Of a DNA stretch of 5,468 nt, positions 5,075-5,468 are shown one piece after another (position 1 is the first letter of the stretch; each line of letters begins with the position of its first letter). The DNA lies in assembly GCA_019308645.1 (NCBI GenBank), contig JAFDHR010000175.1, positions 1 to 5,468 of the forward strand, in the 5' to 3' direction. A program made the position numbers and the translations under genes. The stretch is from Deltaproteobacteria bacterium (lineage in GTDB: Bacteria > Desulfobacterota > DSM-4660 > Desulfatiglandales > B25-G16). The notes under the pieces were generated by a model. It was not told the DNA's origin and did no database searches. It saw nothing but the letters and a program-made list of their open reading frames with translations.

Positions 5075-5468
5075 GTGAATCAAGATACCACAATTGTCCA
5101 GTGTTCAAACTGTGGCACGAAAAACAGAATACCAAAGAGCAGGCTGCAGGATAAACCGATATGCGGCAAGTGTCGAAGCCCCCTAATAGTCGGTGTCTTT
5201 CATGAACGTCCTGTGATTGTTAAAGATAGTACATTCAGCATGGAGGTGCTCTCGTATCCAGGTGCGGTAATAGTGGATTGCTGGGCCCCATGGTGTGGTC
5301 CCTGCCACATGGTGTCGCCCATCCTTAATGAGCTGGCTTCAGAGTATGCAGGCAGGGTAAAAATTGCAAAGCTCAACGTGGATGAAAACCCTCTGACCGC
5401 TTCACAATACGCTATACGGAGTATTCCTACCATGCTTCTTTTCAGGGATGGGAAATTTGTCAACAGCC
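5075..5468 (+). CDS. trxC: Thioredoxin 2-like (TrxC-type) zinc-ribbon thioredoxin, 3' end outside the window
   Basis: Thiol-disulfide reductase; 131 codons are visible and the frame is open at the right edge (TrxC proteins are about 140-150 residues, so little is missing). The N-terminal zinc-ribbon has two CxxC pairs, C10/C13 and C30/C33, which distinguish TrxC from ordinary thioredoxin. The thioredoxin fold follows from about residue 46: V-I-V-D-C-W-A-P at 65-72 with the buried D68, active site W-C-G-P-C at 73-77, and the cis-proline loop S-I-P-T at 116-119. An additional cysteine, C69, replaces the usual phenylalanine in V-D-F-W. The start is the GTG at 5075, eight bases after the protease stop, with a modest AGGGA (5065-5069) as ribosome site. 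A start here keeps the whole zinc-ribbon. Position and spacing imply cotranscription with hsp20 and the protease. The reducing enzyme and client proteins are unknown. Confidence 0.9.
   Translation, partial: MNQDTTIVQCSNCGTKNRIPKSRLQDKPICGKCRSPLIVGVFHERPVIVKDSTFSMEVLSYPGAVIVDCWAPWCGPCHMVSPILNELASEYAGRVKIAKLNVDENPLTASQYAIRSIPTMLLFRDGKFVNS

Noticed and set aside
5200..5463. Minus-strand open frame opposite the thioredoxin gene
   Set aside because: It is antisense to WCGPC and the cis-Pro loop of an unmistakable thioredoxin.
1..5468. CRISPR arrays, tRNA or rRNA genes, insertion sequences
   Set aside because: No regularly spaced repeats, tRNA-like cloverleaf, rRNA-like sequence, transposase motif or paired terminal repeats with target duplication were seen on either strand.

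Overview
The window is a moderately AT-rich bacterial chromosome segment with compact, well-formed genes. A DUF433/DUF5615 pair and an Hsp20 / Lon-like protease / zinc-finger thioredoxin cluster are the kind of content seen in anaerobic Desulfobacterota and relatives. That taxonomic guess is inference from gene content only; no rRNA or other marker is present.

Layout. Positions 1-294 hold no convincing complete gene, but there is a possible leftward promoter with a 15-bp palindrome next to its -10, and a short frame that stays open to the left edge. At 295-888 (minus strand) lies a flavodoxin-fold NAD(P)H:FMN oxidoreductase-type protein. Its real start is probably 12 bases inside the longest frame, because the GGAGG lies between the two ATGs. 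At 1189-1769 (plus strand) is a toxin-antitoxin-like pair: an intact DUF433 antitoxin-type protein, overlapping by GTGA a DUF5615 PIN-like gene. The second gene is interrupted by an in-frame TAG at 1626-1628. The missing 46 codons follow in the same frame and end in a normal TAA at 1767-1769. A 336-base intergenic region (1770-2105) follows, with inverted repeats and a plausible promoter for the next genes.

From 2106 to the right edge there is a tight same-strand cluster: an Hsp20 small heat-shock protein, an 823-residue Lon-family protease of the AAA_32 type with a visible Ser667/Lys710 dyad, and the first 131 codons of a TrxC-like thioredoxin with two CxxC zinc-ribbon pairs and a WCGPC active site. 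The gaps are 42 and 8 bases, so these are probably one protein-quality-control operon: holdase chaperone, ATP-dependent protease and thiol reductant.

The best-supported oddity is the amber-interrupted toxin beside an intact antitoxin. It is either a recent inactivation or, less likely, a readthrough or recoded TAG. I see no clear evidence of a wholly new system here.
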